Assembly: GCA_025925615.1 (NCBI GenBank)
Contig: JAICLN010000010.1
Span: forward strand, 1-23,180
Source: Actinomycetospora sp.
GTDB taxonomy: Bacteria; Actinomycetota; Actinomycetes; Mycobacteriales; Pseudonocardiaceae
Direction of reading: 5' to 3'
Length of the DNA stretch: 23,180 nt
Shown here: positions 7,623 through 14,854 of the stretch, one piece after another
Layout of the letters: each line of letters opens with the position of its first letter
How positions within the stretch are numbered: position 1 is the stretch's first letter
Notes under the pieces: generated by a model
The model's input: the letters and a program-made list of their open reading frames with translations, nothing else
Database searches by the model: none
What the model was told of the DNA's origin: nothing
Translations under genes and position numbers: made by a program

Positions 7623-7628
7623 AGCCGT

Positions 7629-8153
7629 GTGAGTGAACTTCGCGCCGACGTGGGAGGCGCGTCGGCGGGGCCGCCGAATCATCTGCGGGCCGACGAGGAG
7701 CCCGCCGCGCTCGACGACGTCGACCGTCTGCTGCTGGACCGGCTGGCGGCCGACGCGCGGATCACGAACGCGGCGCTGGCCCAGGCGGCCGGGATCGCGC
7801 CGTCGACCTGTCTGGCCCGCGTGCGGTCCCTGCGCGAGCGCGGCGTGATCCGCGGGTACCACGCCGACGTCGATCCGGCGGCCGTCGGACTGCCGCTGCA
7901 GGCCATGATCTCGGTCCGCCTGCAGAGCGACGCTCGGGACCGGCTCCACGAGTTCCTCGGCCTCGTGCGCCGCCTGCCCGCGGTGCGCGACGTCTACTTC
8001 GTGGCCGGCGCGGACGACTACCTGCTCCACGTCGCGACGGCGGGCACCGGGGCGCTGCGCGACCTCGTCGCCACCCTGAACGAGCACCGCGACGTCGCCG
8101 GGACCGTCACGAGCCTGATCTTCGAGCACATCCGTCCGGCGCACGGCGTCTGA
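7629..8153 (+). CDS. aldR: Lrp/AsnC-family regulator of alanine dehydrogenase
   Basis: A 174-residue protein. After a variable N-terminus (1-28) it has an AsnC-type winged helix-turn-helix (about 29-75: DDVDRLLLDRLAADARITNAALA, then IAPSTCLARVRSLRERGVI). An RAM ligand-binding and oligomerisation domain follows (about 88-165: QAMISVRLQ, VYFVAGADDYLLHV). Lrp-type proteins form dimers and octamers and bind amino acids through RAM. Divergence from ald, with inverted repeats between, makes it the likely AldR equivalent, activating or repressing ald in response to alanine. The gene symbol rests on this synteny and family, so the ligand is inferred. The GTG start is supported by the leaderless promoter spacing. 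Confidence 0.88.
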   Translation: MSELRADVGGASAGPPNHLRADEEPAALDDVDRLLLDRLAADARITNAALAQAAGIAPSTCLARVRSLRERGVIRGYHADVDPAAVGLPLQAMISVRLQSDARDRLHEFLGLVRRLPAVRDVYFVAGADDYLLHVATAGTGALRDLVATLNEHRDVAGTVTSLIFEHIRPAHGV

Positions 8154-8158
8154 CCCCG

Positions 8159-8282
8159 GTGTCAGCGGTGTCGCATCGCAGACGTTGAGTGTCCGAAAAG
8201 GCACACTCATCAGCTGCGCGCTCCCGGCTCGTGAGTGTGGATTTACGGACGTTGAGTGTCTGCGATGCGACATCGCTGACAC
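8159..8282. repeat. 124-bp compound palindromic element between convergent genes
   Basis: The 25-nt arms 8159-8183 and 8258-8282 are reverse complements with a single difference (8168 G against 8273 T, which would be a G-U pair in RNA). Inside lies a second inverted repeat, TGAGTGT (8186-8192) and ACACTCA (8203-8209). GACGTTGAGTGTC occurs directly at 8181-8193 and 8248-8260, and TGAGTGT again at 8232-8238. The element fills the whole gap between the ends of aldR (8153) and the monooxygenase (8284), and is less GC-rich than its flanks. It could be a bidirectional terminator or a REP/MITE-like mobile repeat. I see no target-site duplication and no coding capacity. Confidence 0.85.
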
Positions 8283-8283
8283 G

Positions 8284-9456
8284 TCACGGGAGCTCGATCT
8301 GCGTCGCCGCCGACGTCGCCAGCCACTGCTCGTCGCCCCCGCCGATCGCTTCGTGCGCACCCTCGGCGTCCAGGGAGTCGGCCATCGCCTGCGTGCGCTC
8401 CGCGTTCTCGATCGCCAGGCGCTGGTCGGCCAGCACCACGGGGCGCAGCCCGGACTCCCACCGGTCGAACGCCTCGGACAGCGCCGCACCGTCGGGTGAG
8501 CCGCCCAGCTGACCGAGCTCGTGGGCGAGCAGGTGGGCCCCGATCATCGCGAGCGAGGTCCCCTGCCCCGAGAGCGGCGTGGTGCACCAGGCGGCGTCCC
8601 CGAGGAGCACGACGCGACCGGCCGACCACCGCGGCAGCACGATCTGGGCCATGGGCGCCAGGTAGAAGTCCTCCGCCTCGGCGAGCCCGCCGAGCATCTG
8701 CGGCACCCACCACCCGCGGCCCTCGAACGCCTCGGTGAGCAGCCGGCGCTGGGTGTCGAGGTCGCGGTGGTGGTACGTGAGCCCGGGGGCCTCCCAGCCC
8801 AGGTTGACCCGCACCTCGGTGTTCCCGCGCGCGGTGTACAGCCCGGCCATGGCGTCGGGGAAGCGGCAGAACACCTGCCAGCGGTCGAGACCGAACTCGT
8901 TCGGCATCGTGTAGACGGCGAGGTGGCTGCCGAGGTGGTGCTCGACGCCCTCGACGGGGAAGTCGGCCAGGGCCCGCACGCCCGAGTGCAGGCCGTCGGC
9001 GCCGACGACGACGTCCGCCCGCTCGCGCCGCCCGCTCGCCAACGTGACGTCGACGCCGTCGTCGTGGTGGGTCAGGGCGGTGATGCGGTCCCCGAAGAGG
9101 TGGTCGACCCCGGAGGTGGCCGCCATCAGCATGCCCGCGAGGTCGTCGCGGAGGATCTCGACGTCGGCCCCGCCCACCGGTCCCCCGGTGAGGGTCGTCG
9201 AGGTCGTGCTCATGAGCTCGTGACCGTCGGGGGCCACGATCGACATGCCGCGCATGTCGGTGCGGGCCCGGCGCAGCGCCACCCCGACCCCCATCCGCTC
9301 GGCGACCTCGAGCGCGGGACCGCGGACGTCGACGGCCTGGCCGCCCGGGCGCGGTGCGGAGGAGGCCTCCACGACGGTGACCCGGTGACCGGCGCCGACG
9401 AGGCCGTGGGCGAGGACGAGGCCGGCGATGCCGGCGCCGGAGACGAGGACGTTCAC
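8284..9456 (-). CDS. FAD-dependent aromatic hydroxylase-type monooxygenase
   Basis: A 390-residue group A flavoprotein monooxygenase. It has the dinucleotide-binding GAGIAG near residues 7-12, the glutamate ending strand 2 (VTVVEAS), the DG motif (VVGADGLHSGV, Asp154-Gly155) and the GD motif (LLGDAAWCTTPLSGQGTS, 286-299) contacting FAD. Such enzymes use NAD(P)H and O2 to hydroxylate phenols, polyketides or antibiotics; TetX-like drug inactivation is one family role. The substrate cannot be deduced. The GTG at 9456 is preceded by GGGAG at a good distance. It is divergent from a GntR-TetR fusion regulator 75 bp away, which is typical for a substrate-induced monooxygenase. Its stop abuts the palindromic element at 8159-8282. 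Confidence 0.88.
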   Translation of the reverse strand: MNVLVSGAGIAGLVLAHGLVGAGHRVTVVEASSAPRPGGQAVDVRGPALEVAERMGVGVALRRARTDMRGMSIVAPDGHELMSTTSTTLTGGPVGGADVEILRDDLAGMLMAATSGVDHLFGDRITALTHHDDGVDVTLASGRRERADVVVGADGLHSGVRALADFPVEGVEHHLGSHLAVYTMPNEFGLDRWQVFCRFPDAMAGLYTARGNTEVRVNLGWEAPGLTYHHRDLDTQRRLLTEAFEGRGWWVPQMLGGLAEAEDFYLAPMAQIVLPRWSAGRVVLLGDAAWCTTPLSGQGTSLAMIGAHLLAHELGQLGGSPDGAALSEAFDRWESGLRPVVLADQRLAIENAERTQAMADSLDAEGAHEAIGGGDEQWLATSAATQIELP

Positions 9457-9531
9457 GAAGTGCTCCCGGATTCGATGTGGACGGTGTACGAACGACGACG
9501 ACGATGCGGTGCGCGGCCCCGGGAGGACAGC

Positions 9532-10470
9532 GTGTGGCAGGACAGCGGGGGCCAGAACGACGATGCGACCGGGCCCGACGACGACAGCCCGTACCGCCGG
9601 GTCGCCGCCGCGCTGCGGGAGCGCATCGCGACCGACCTCGCCCCGGGTGACCGCATCCCGTCGGTGCGCGCCCTGGTGAGCGAGTTCGGCGTCGCGTCGG
9701 CCACGGCCTCACGGGCGGTGGCGCTGCTGCGCGACGAGGGGCTCGTCGAGTCGCTGCCCCGCGTCGGGACCGTCGTCGCCGCCCGCACGGTCCGGCGCCG
9801 CCCGGCCCGGCGTCCCGCCGCGGACACCCCGGACCGCGAGGCCGTCGTCGTGCTCGCCGTCGAGCTCGCCGACGCCGACGGGCTCGCGGCCGTCTCCATG
9901 CGCCGCCTCGCGAGTGAGCTCGGGCGCCCGACGATGAGCATCTACGGGCTCGTGCGCGGCAAGGACGACCTGGTCAGCGCCATGCTCGACCACGTCTTCG
10001 CCGCCGAGCCCCCACCCGACGTCGTCGTGGGCGCCCGCTGGCGGGAACGGCTACGGGCGAGCGCCCGGCGCCAGTGGACGGTCTACGACCGGCACCCCTG
10101 GGCGGCCCGGACGATCTCGTTGCACCGCCCGCAGCCGCTGCCCGCGCTCTTCGCGCTGGCCGAGTGGGATCTCGCGGCGCTGGAGGAGGTCGAGCCCGAC
10201 CCGGAGCGCCGCTTGGACCTGCACATCGTGCTCGTCGGGTACGTCCGGGGCGTGGCGATCACGCTCGCCGCCGAGCGCGAGGCCGAGGCCGACACCGGGC
10301 TGGACGCCGACTCGTGGACCGACCGGGACCCCGGCGTCAACCGGGCCCTGCAGCGCCACGCCGGGCCGGCGCTGCACCGCGTCAGCCCCTACGCCTATGA
10401 CCTCGAGCGGGTGTTCACGACCGGGCTCGAGCGGCTCCTCGACGGGATCGGCAGCGCCGGACTGACCTAG
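9532..10470 (+). CDS. Fusion transcription regulator: GntR winged helix plus TetR-type domains
   Basis: A 312-residue protein with two different DNA-binding modules. Residues about 19-85 are a GntR winged helix (YRRVAAALRERI, DRIPSVRALVSEFGV, SRAVALLRDEGLVESLPRVGTVV). After an Arg/Pro linker, residues about 102-150 are a TetR-type HTH (LADADGLAAVSMRRLASELGRPTMSIYGLVRGKDDL). About 157-305 is an all-helical TetR_C-like ligand domain. The start is the GTG at 9532 with GGGAGG five bases upstream; an in-frame ATG at 9476 has no such site. Divergence from the FAD monooxygenase suggests it represses that gene until the substrate binds. I found no convincing palindrome in the 75-bp gap. The domain architecture is read directly, the target is inferred. 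Confidence 0.85.
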   Translation: MWQDSGGQNDDATGPDDDSPYRRVAAALRERIATDLAPGDRIPSVRALVSEFGVASATASRAVALLRDEGLVESLPRVGTVVAARTVRRRPARRPAADTPDREAVVVLAVELADADGLAAVSMRRLASELGRPTMSIYGLVRGKDDLVSAMLDHVFAAEPPPDVVVGARWRERLRASARRQWTVYDRHPWAARTISLHRPQPLPALFALAEWDLAALEEVEPDPERRLDLHIVLVGYVRGVAITLAAEREAEADTGLDADSWTDRDPGVNRALQRHAGPALHRVSPYAYDLERVFTTGLERLLDGIGSAGLT

Positions 10471-10554
10471 CACAGCGTCCCGGCACCGGACACGGTGATC
10501 AAGCGCCACCAGCATCGGTCTGGCCGCCGCCGTCGTCGGGCCGGTCCGGTACAC

Positions 10555-11823
10555 CTAGCCCTGCTGCGCGGCCTCGGCCTTCTTCGCCGCCCGCTGCCGG
10601 CGCTCCTCGGCCTTCTCCAGGCCCTCGTCCCAGCTCGCCCGCTTCATGATCAGCCGCCGGTACTGCATGACCTCGGCGGGCCGGTCGACGGTGAGGGCGC
10701 CCGCGAGCCGGTCGCCGCAGCGGTAGAGCGTGACGAAGGAGCCGTCCTCGTCGCCCATCACGAGTTCGGTCTCGACCTCGGGGAAGCCCTCCCCGGAGCG
10801 CGAGACGCCGACGAACTGGATGCGGCTGCCGTACCAGTCCGACCAGAAGTACGGCACGGTCGTGTACTCCTGCGCCGATGCCGGGTCCACCGCGTTGCGG
10901 GCCGCGCGTGCCCCCTGCTCCGAGGCCGCCGTCCAGTGCTCGAGGCGCATCGGCGTGTCGAGGACGTCGTCGAAGAGCGCGTTCGGCCACCGGGCGATGT
11001 CCCCCGCCACGTAGACGCCGGGCGCCGCGGCCAGCGTCGTGTCGGCGACGACTCCGTCGTCGATCGTGAGGCCGGAGGACTCCAACCACGCGGTGTTCGG
11101 CCCGGCGCCGACCCCGACGACGAGCACGTCGGTGTCGATGACGGTGCCGTCGTCGAGCACGACCGCCTCGACCGAGGAGCTCCCGCGGATCTCCGTCACC
11201 GAGGCGCCGGTGAGCACCCGGGTCCCGTGGCGCTCGTGCAGCGCGGTCAGCGCCTGACCCATCCGCTCCCCCACGCCGCGGACCAGCGGCACCGGGAGGG
11301 CCTCCACGATCGTCACGTCGTGTCCGCGCTTGCGGGCCACGGCCGCGATCTCCGAGCCGATGAACCCGGCCCCGATGACGGTGACCCGCGGGTGGCCCGA
11401 GCGCAGCAGCTGGTGCAGGTGCCGGGAGTCGTCGCGGGTGCGCATGGTGACCACGCCGGCGAGGTCGGGCGACAGGACCGAGGCGGGCAGCGTGCGGGCG
11501 TGCGCGCCGGTGGCGACGACGAGCCCGTCGTAGGGGATCTCGCGGTCGCCGACGGTGATCCGCCGGGCGTCCACGTCGAGCGCGGTCGCGGATTCGCCCA
11601 GGACGAGCTCCACCCCGATCTCGTCGAGCTTCTCCCGCTCGCGGTAGGTGGAGTCGCCGGGCTCGTCGTCGGCGAGGTGCTCCTTGGACAACGGCGGGCG
11701 GTCGTAGGGCAGGTGCTCCTCCGCGCCGACCAACGTCACGGAGCCGGAGAACCCGTCGTTGCGCACGGCCTCCACCGCACGCAGCCCGGCCAACGACGCC
11801 CCGACCACCACCAAGTCCGCCAC
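10555..11823 (-). CDS. Ferredoxin/rubredoxin reductase-type FAD-NAD(P)H oxidoreductase
   Basis: A 422-residue pyridine nucleotide-disulfide-fold flavoprotein without the redox-active CxxC. It has an FAD-binding GASLAG (8-13), PYDRPPLSK (39-47, conserved in ferredoxin reductases of oxygenase and P450 systems), the NAD-binding GAGFIGSE (151-158) and a second FAD motif with GDIARWPN. The C-terminal domain (YFWSDWYGSRIQFVG) is the reductase C domain. The last 30 residues form a charged Lys/Glu/Ala helix that looks like an added tail. It would pass electrons from NAD(P)H to a ferredoxin, but no ferredoxin or P450 is in the window. The start at 11823 (MADLVVVGASLAG) is chosen because a TAGGGT -10 lies 7 nt upstream; a GTG six codons earlier would overlap that promoter. 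Confidence 0.9.
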   Translation of the reverse strand: MADLVVVGASLAGLRAVEAVRNDGFSGSVTLVGAEEHLPYDRPPLSKEHLADDEPGDSTYREREKLDEIGVELVLGESATALDVDARRITVGDREIPYDGLVVATGAHARTLPASVLSPDLAGVVTMRTRDDSRHLHQLLRSGHPRVTVIGAGFIGSEIAAVARKRGHDVTIVEALPVPLVRGVGERMGQALTALHERHGTRVLTGASVTEIRGSSSVEAVVLDDGTVIDTDVLVVGVGAGPNTAWLESSGLTIDDGVVADTTLAAAPGVYVAGDIARWPNALFDDVLDTPMRLEHWTAASEQGARAARNAVDPASAQEYTTVPYFWSDWYGSRIQFVGVSRSGEGFPEVETELVMGDEDGSFVTLYRCGDRLAGALTVDRPAEVMQYRRLIMKRASWDEGLEKAEERRQRAAKKAEAAQQG

Positions 11824-11830
11824 GCCGGAG

Positions 11831-11836
11831 ACCCTA
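11831..11836 (-). promoter_or_regulatory. -10 element of a leaderless reductase transcript
   Basis: On the minus strand TAGGGT ends 7 nt before the GTG at 11823. The same hexamer precedes the SDR start at 12876. No ribosome-binding site is evident. Confidence 0.55.
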
Positions 11837-11977
11837 GCCACCGCCGGGGCCCGTGCCGTCTCTCCGCTGACGGGGCCCGATCATCCCTTCGGGGCAATCG
11901 GTTAACGCGACCGGCCCATCCGCGCGATCTACCGGACACGAGCGGCCCACAGCGGGTCGCGCCGGGAGGGGGCCGAG

Positions 11978-12589
11978 ATGCGGGCGAGGACGACGATCGC
12001 GGGTTCGGCCGTCGCGCTCTTCGGCGCGCTCGGGGTCACGGCGGGTCTCGGGCTCCCCGGGGGCGCCGCCGGGTCGACCGCGCCGGTCGCCGTCGCCCTC
12101 GCACCGGTCGCCGCGGTCGCGCCCGCCCGCCCCGCCGCACCCGCCGTCGTACCCGCCACCGCGGCGCGGACGGCGACGCCCGCCGTCGCCACCGCCCACG
12201 TCACGACGACGGGCCACACCACCGCGACGACCACCGCCTCCGACCTGCCCTGCGGGCTCACCGACGGCGCGTGCGTGTCGATCTCGCGCAAGCGGGCGTG
12301 GCTGGTCCGCGACGGCCGCGTCGTGCTCTCCGCGCCGATCACCACCGGGCGTCCCGGGGAGCGGACGTCGCCGGGCACGTTCCACGTGACCTGGAAGGAC
12401 GCCGACCACCGGTCCTCCGAGTTCGACGACGCCCCGATGCCCTGGTCGGTGTTCTTCGACGGCGGGATCGCCTTCCACACCGGGAGCCTGTCGCGGCAGT
12501 CCGCGGGCTGCGTGCACCTGTCCGACTCCGCGGCGCGGACGTTCTTCCGGACCCTGCACGTCGGCGACACCGTGATCGTGCAGCGCTGA
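11978..12589 (+). CDS. Second secreted compact L,D-transpeptidase (YkuD domain)
   Basis: A 203-residue paralogue of the protein at 1174-1689. A basic start and hydrophobic core (residues 5-32) form the export signal. A long Ala/Pro/Thr linker (33-88) would span part of the cell wall. The YkuD domain covers about 90-203. The active site is FHTGSLSRQSAGCVHL with His157, nucleophile Cys168 and His170. Cys92 and Cys99 match the Cys pair of the first copy, and DDAPMPWSVFFDGGIAFH matches its DAPMPNSVFFAPGIAFH. It should modify peptidoglycan cross-links outside the membrane. The ATG has GGGAGGGGG about 6 nt upstream. A 12-bp GC stem follows the gene. It is divergent from the flavoprotein reductase. 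Confidence 0.9.
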   Translation: MRARTTIAGSAVALFGALGVTAGLGLPGGAAGSTAPVAVALAPVAAVAPARPAAPAVVPATAARTATPAVATAHVTTTGHTTATTTASDLPCGLTDGACVSISRKRAWLVRDGRVVLSAPITTGRPGERTSPGTFHVTWKDADHRSSEFDDAPMPWSVFFDGGIAFHTGSLSRQSAGCVHLSDSAARTFFRTLHVGDTVIVQR

Positions 12590-12610
12590 GGTCGGTGGGA
12601 CACTGACGAT

Positions 12611-12641
12611 CCGGCGCCCCGCACGGGTCGCGGGGCGCCGG
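12611..12641 (+). terminator. Strong GC hairpin after the second L,D-transpeptidase
   Basis: 12611-12622 and 12630-12641 form a perfect 12-bp stem (CCGGCGCCCCGC arm) with the 7-nt loop ACGGGTC, 22 bases after the stop. There is no T-tract, as is common in actinomycetes. Confidence 0.75.
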
Positions 12642-12654
12642 GCCGTCGTGTCGC

Positions 12655-12675
12655 GGGACCGTTCGGGGCGGTCCC
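12655..12675 (+). terminator. Second hairpin in tandem
   Basis: GGGACCG (12655-12661) and CGGTCCC (12669-12675) form a 7-bp stem with loop TTCGGGG, 13 bases after the first hairpin. It may back up termination. Confidence 0.5.
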
Positions 12676-12771
12676 GTCGAGCCGTGCGCGACCCAGCTGG
12701 GGAACGAAAGTCGCACGGTGTCCGGCTCGTTTTCCGCTCCTGGTCTCGAAGCGCTGCCCGGTCCAACGCAA

Positions 12772-12796
12772 GTGACGCAGCGTCGTGACGCGTCAC
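12772..12796. promoter_or_regulatory. Two adjacent palindromes upstream of the SDR gene
   Basis: GACGCAGCGTC (12774-12784) is an 11-bp palindrome with a central A. It is followed at once by GTGACGCGTCAC (12785-12796), a perfect 12-bp palindrome. Both share GTGACGC. They lie about 70-90 bp before the -10 of the SDR gene, so an activator or distal repressor site is possible. Confidence 0.4.
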
Positions 12797-12863
12797 GCGC
12801 CGTGAGCACACGACGGGGTGGCGTGTGCGGATCCAGGTGTGAAACGGACAGGACACGTCTCGT

Positions 12864-12869
12864 TAGGGT
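12864..12869 (+). promoter_or_regulatory. -10 element of a leaderless SDR transcript
   Basis: TAGGGT is followed by exactly 6 nt (GCGTCG) and then the GTG start at 12876; no Shine-Dalgarno sequence is present. Confidence 0.6.
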
Positions 12870-12875
12870 GCGTCG

Positions 12876-13562
12876 GTGAGTTCCGAACGCCCCCTCGCGC
12901 TCGTCACCGGGGCCTCCCGCGGCATCGGGGCGGCGGGCGCCACGGCGCTCGCCCCCACCCATGACCTGCTGCTCGGCGGCCGGGACGCCGCGGCGCTCTC
13001 GCAGATCGCGGGCCGGCTCGGGGGCCGTGCGCTGCCGTGGCCGGTCGACCTCACCGACCCCGCGGCGCTGGCCGCGGCGACGGAGCGCATCGACGAGCTC
13101 GACGTCCTCGTCCACTCGGCCGGGGTAGGGGTGCTCGGCACCGTCGACGAGCTCTCCGCCGACGTGTGGCGGCAGCAGTTCGAGGTGAACGTCGTCGCGG
13201 TGGCCGAACTGACCCGGCTGCTGCTGCCGGCGCTGCGGGCGGCGCGCGGGACGGTCGTGTGCCTGAACTCGGGCGCGGGGCTGGCGGCGCGCCCCGGCTG
13301 GGGCGCCTACGCGGCGTCGAAGTTCGCGCAGCGGGCCTTCGCGGACTCGCTGCGGGCCGAGGAGCCGTCGTTGCGGGTGTGCTCGGTGCACCCCGGCCGG
13401 GTGGACACCGACATGCAGCGCGCGGTCGTCGCGCACGAGGGCGGGTCGTACGACCCGGCCCGCTATCTGCGTCCGGAGTCGGTGGCGGCGGCGGTGCTCG
13501 CGGCCGTGGGCGCCTCCCCGGACGCGCACGTGACGGAGGTCGTCGTCCGGCCGATGGGCTGA
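12876..13562 (+). CDS. Short-chain dehydrogenase/reductase
   Basis: A 228-residue classical SDR. It has the cofactor motif TGASRGIG (11-18), VDLT (57-60) binding the adenine side, HSAG (80-83) in place of NNAG, Asn105 in FEVNVVA, Ser132 in LNSGAG, and the catalytic Tyr145 and Lys149 (YAASK). HPGRVDTDMQ follows the active site. The Ser-Arg in the glycine-rich motif suggests NADP(H) preference, which is inference. It is short for a classical SDR and lacks a long C-terminal substrate loop. The GTG start fits the leaderless promoter at 12864-12869. An acyl-CoA dehydrogenase follows 83 bp downstream on the same strand. The substrate is unknown. Confidence 0.9.
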   Translation: MSSERPLALVTGASRGIGAAGATALAPTHDLLLGGRDAAALSQIAGRLGGRALPWPVDLTDPAALAAATERIDELDVLVHSAGVGVLGTVDELSADVWRQQFEVNVVAVAELTRLLLPALRAARGTVVCLNSGAGLAARPGWGAYAASKFAQRAFADSLRAEEPSLRVCSVHPGRVDTDMQRAVVAHEGGSYDPARYLRPESVAAAVLAAVGASPDAHVTEVVVRPMG

Positions 13563-13594
13563 TCCCGCGCGAGGATGTGGCTTTCCTGCCACTG

Positions 13595-13621
13595 GTTGCA
13601 AGCAACGCCGCTTCGCTTGCA
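13595..13621. promoter_or_regulatory. Palindrome and hairpin between SDR and acyl-CoA dehydrogenase
   Basis: GTTGCAAGCAAC (13595-13606) is a palindrome with 5-bp arms around AA. TGCAAGC (13597-13603) also pairs with GCTTGCA (13615-13621). It lies 40 bp before the acyl-CoA dehydrogenase start, a usual place for a TetR-type operator. A weak terminator after the SDR is the alternative. Confidence 0.4.
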
Positions 13622-13645
13622 CGGAAGCCCGGAGGAGATCGATCC

Positions 13646-14836
13646 GTGGACCCGTCCGACTTCGCCGACGTCCTCGCGTCGGTGCGTGAGTTCGTGCGCG
13701 AGCAGGTCGTCCCGCGCGAGGACGAGATCGAGGAGGCCGACGAGGTCCCCGAGTCGCTGCGCGAGGCGTGCAAGGCGATGGGCCTGTACGGGTTCGCGAT
13801 CCCGGAGTCCTACGGCGGCATCGGGCTCTCGATGAGCGAGGAGGTCGAGCTCGCGATGGAGCTCGGCTGGACGACGCCGTCGCTGCGCTCGCTGTTCGGC
13901 ACCAACAACGGCATCGCCGGGCAGGTGCTGCTCACCGGCGGCACCGAGGAGCAGCGCCAGGAATGGCTGCCGCGCCTGGCGACCGGCGAGGTCGTCGCGA
14001 GCTTCGCGCTCACCGAGCCCGACGCCGGGTCGGACCCGTCGTCGCTGACGACGAAGGCCGTGCGGGACGGCGAATCCTGGGTCATCTCGGGGACCAAGCG
14101 CTGGATCACCAACGCCCCGCTCGCCGACGTGCTCATGGTCTTCGCGCGTACTCGGGGTGGGCGGGACGACGACACAGTCGCACCGGCCCGCGGCATCTCG
14201 ACCTTCCTGGTCCCGACGTCGAGCGCCGGCGTCTCGTTCAGCGCCCACGACGCCAAGATGGGCCAGCGGGGGTCCTGGACCTGCGAGGTCTACCTCGACG
14301 ACGTCCGGGTGCCGGCCGCGAACCTGGTCGGCGGGGAGAGCCACGAGGAGGGCCAGGGTGGCCTGCACCGCGGGTACGTCACGGCGATGCGCTGCCTCGC
14401 GCACGGCCGGCTGCACATCGCGGCGCTCTGCATGGGCATGGCCGCCCGGCTCGTGCACGAGACCGTCGAGTTCGCCTCCGAGCGGGAACAGGGCGGGCAC
14501 CGGATCGCGACCTACCAACTGGTGCAGGGCCTCGTCGCCGACTCGGTGACCGACTGGCACGCCGGCCGCGCCCTCGTCCGCGAGGCCGCGCGCGCCTACG
14601 ACGACGGGTCCGACAAGGTCACCGGGCCCTCGACCGCGAAGTACTTCTGCTCGGAGGCCGTCGGGCGGATCGCGGACCGGGCGGTGCAGGTGCACGGCGG
14701 GTCGGGCTACATGCGGGGCGTCCCGGTCGAGCGCATCTACCGCGACGTGCGCCTCTTCCGCATCTACGAGGGCACCAGCCAGATCCAGCAGGTGATCATC
14801 GCGCGGGGAGCGCTCGGGAAGGCCGCGCGCGGCTGA
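13646..14836 (+). CDS. Acyl-CoA dehydrogenase
   Basis: A 396-residue FAD enzyme that oxidises acyl-CoA thioesters to 2-enoyl-CoA, passing electrons to electron-transfer flavoprotein. The N-terminal helical domain covers about 1-115. The FAD-binding middle domain contains FALTEPDAGSDPSSL and WVISGTKRWITNA. The C-terminal helical domain ends with VQVHGGSGYMRGVPVERIYRDVR and IYEGTSQIQ, where Glu375 is the catalytic base position of medium- and short-chain enzymes. The GTG at 13646 has GGAGGAG eight bases upstream. An insertion rich in Asp/Gly (GGRDDDTVAP, about 171-180) is slightly unusual. Chain-length specificity cannot be read. It probably works with nearby acyl-CoA-type enzymes such as the SDR or MaoC, but no full beta-oxidation cluster is present. 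Confidence 0.94.
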   Translation: MDPSDFADVLASVREFVREQVVPREDEIEEADEVPESLREACKAMGLYGFAIPESYGGIGLSMSEEVELAMELGWTTPSLRSLFGTNNGIAGQVLLTGGTEEQRQEWLPRLATGEVVASFALTEPDAGSDPSSLTTKAVRDGESWVISGTKRWITNAPLADVLMVFARTRGGRDDDTVAPARGISTFLVPTSSAGVSFSAHDAKMGQRGSWTCEVYLDDVRVPAANLVGGESHEEGQGGLHRGYVTAMRCLAHGRLHIAALCMGMAARLVHETVEFASEREQGGHRIATYQLVQGLVADSVTDWHAGRALVREAARAYDDGSDKVTGPSTAKYFCSEAVGRIADRAVQVHGGSGYMRGVPVERIYRDVRLFRIYEGTSQIQQVIIARGALGKAARG

Positions 14837-14854
14837 GCCCCCCTCCTTCCCGCG

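Noticed and set aside
8159..8282. CRISPR repeat unit
   Set aside because: Only two arms in inverted orientation, no regularly spaced direct repeats with unique spacers and no cas genes nearby.
8159..8290. Target-site duplication around the palindromic element
   Set aside because: The bases flanking the arms (before 8159 and after 8282) are not direct repeats of each other, so recent transposition is not supported.
6537..8489. 650-codon minus-strand open frame crossing ald, aldR and the palindromic element
   Set aside because: It is out of frame with ald, antisense to aldR, and Arg-rich throughout, which is typical of a high-GC shadow frame.
9476..9531. ATG at 9476 as the start of the GntR-TetR gene
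   Set aside because: It has no ribosome-binding site and would add Arg-rich codons covering the divergent promoter region. GTG 9532 has GGGAGG at the right distance.
10495..12606. 703-codon plus-strand open frame
   Set aside because: It is the antisense shadow of the flavoprotein reductase fused to an out-of-frame reading of the L,D-transpeptidase. The minus- and plus-strand genes show clear motifs and this frame shows none.
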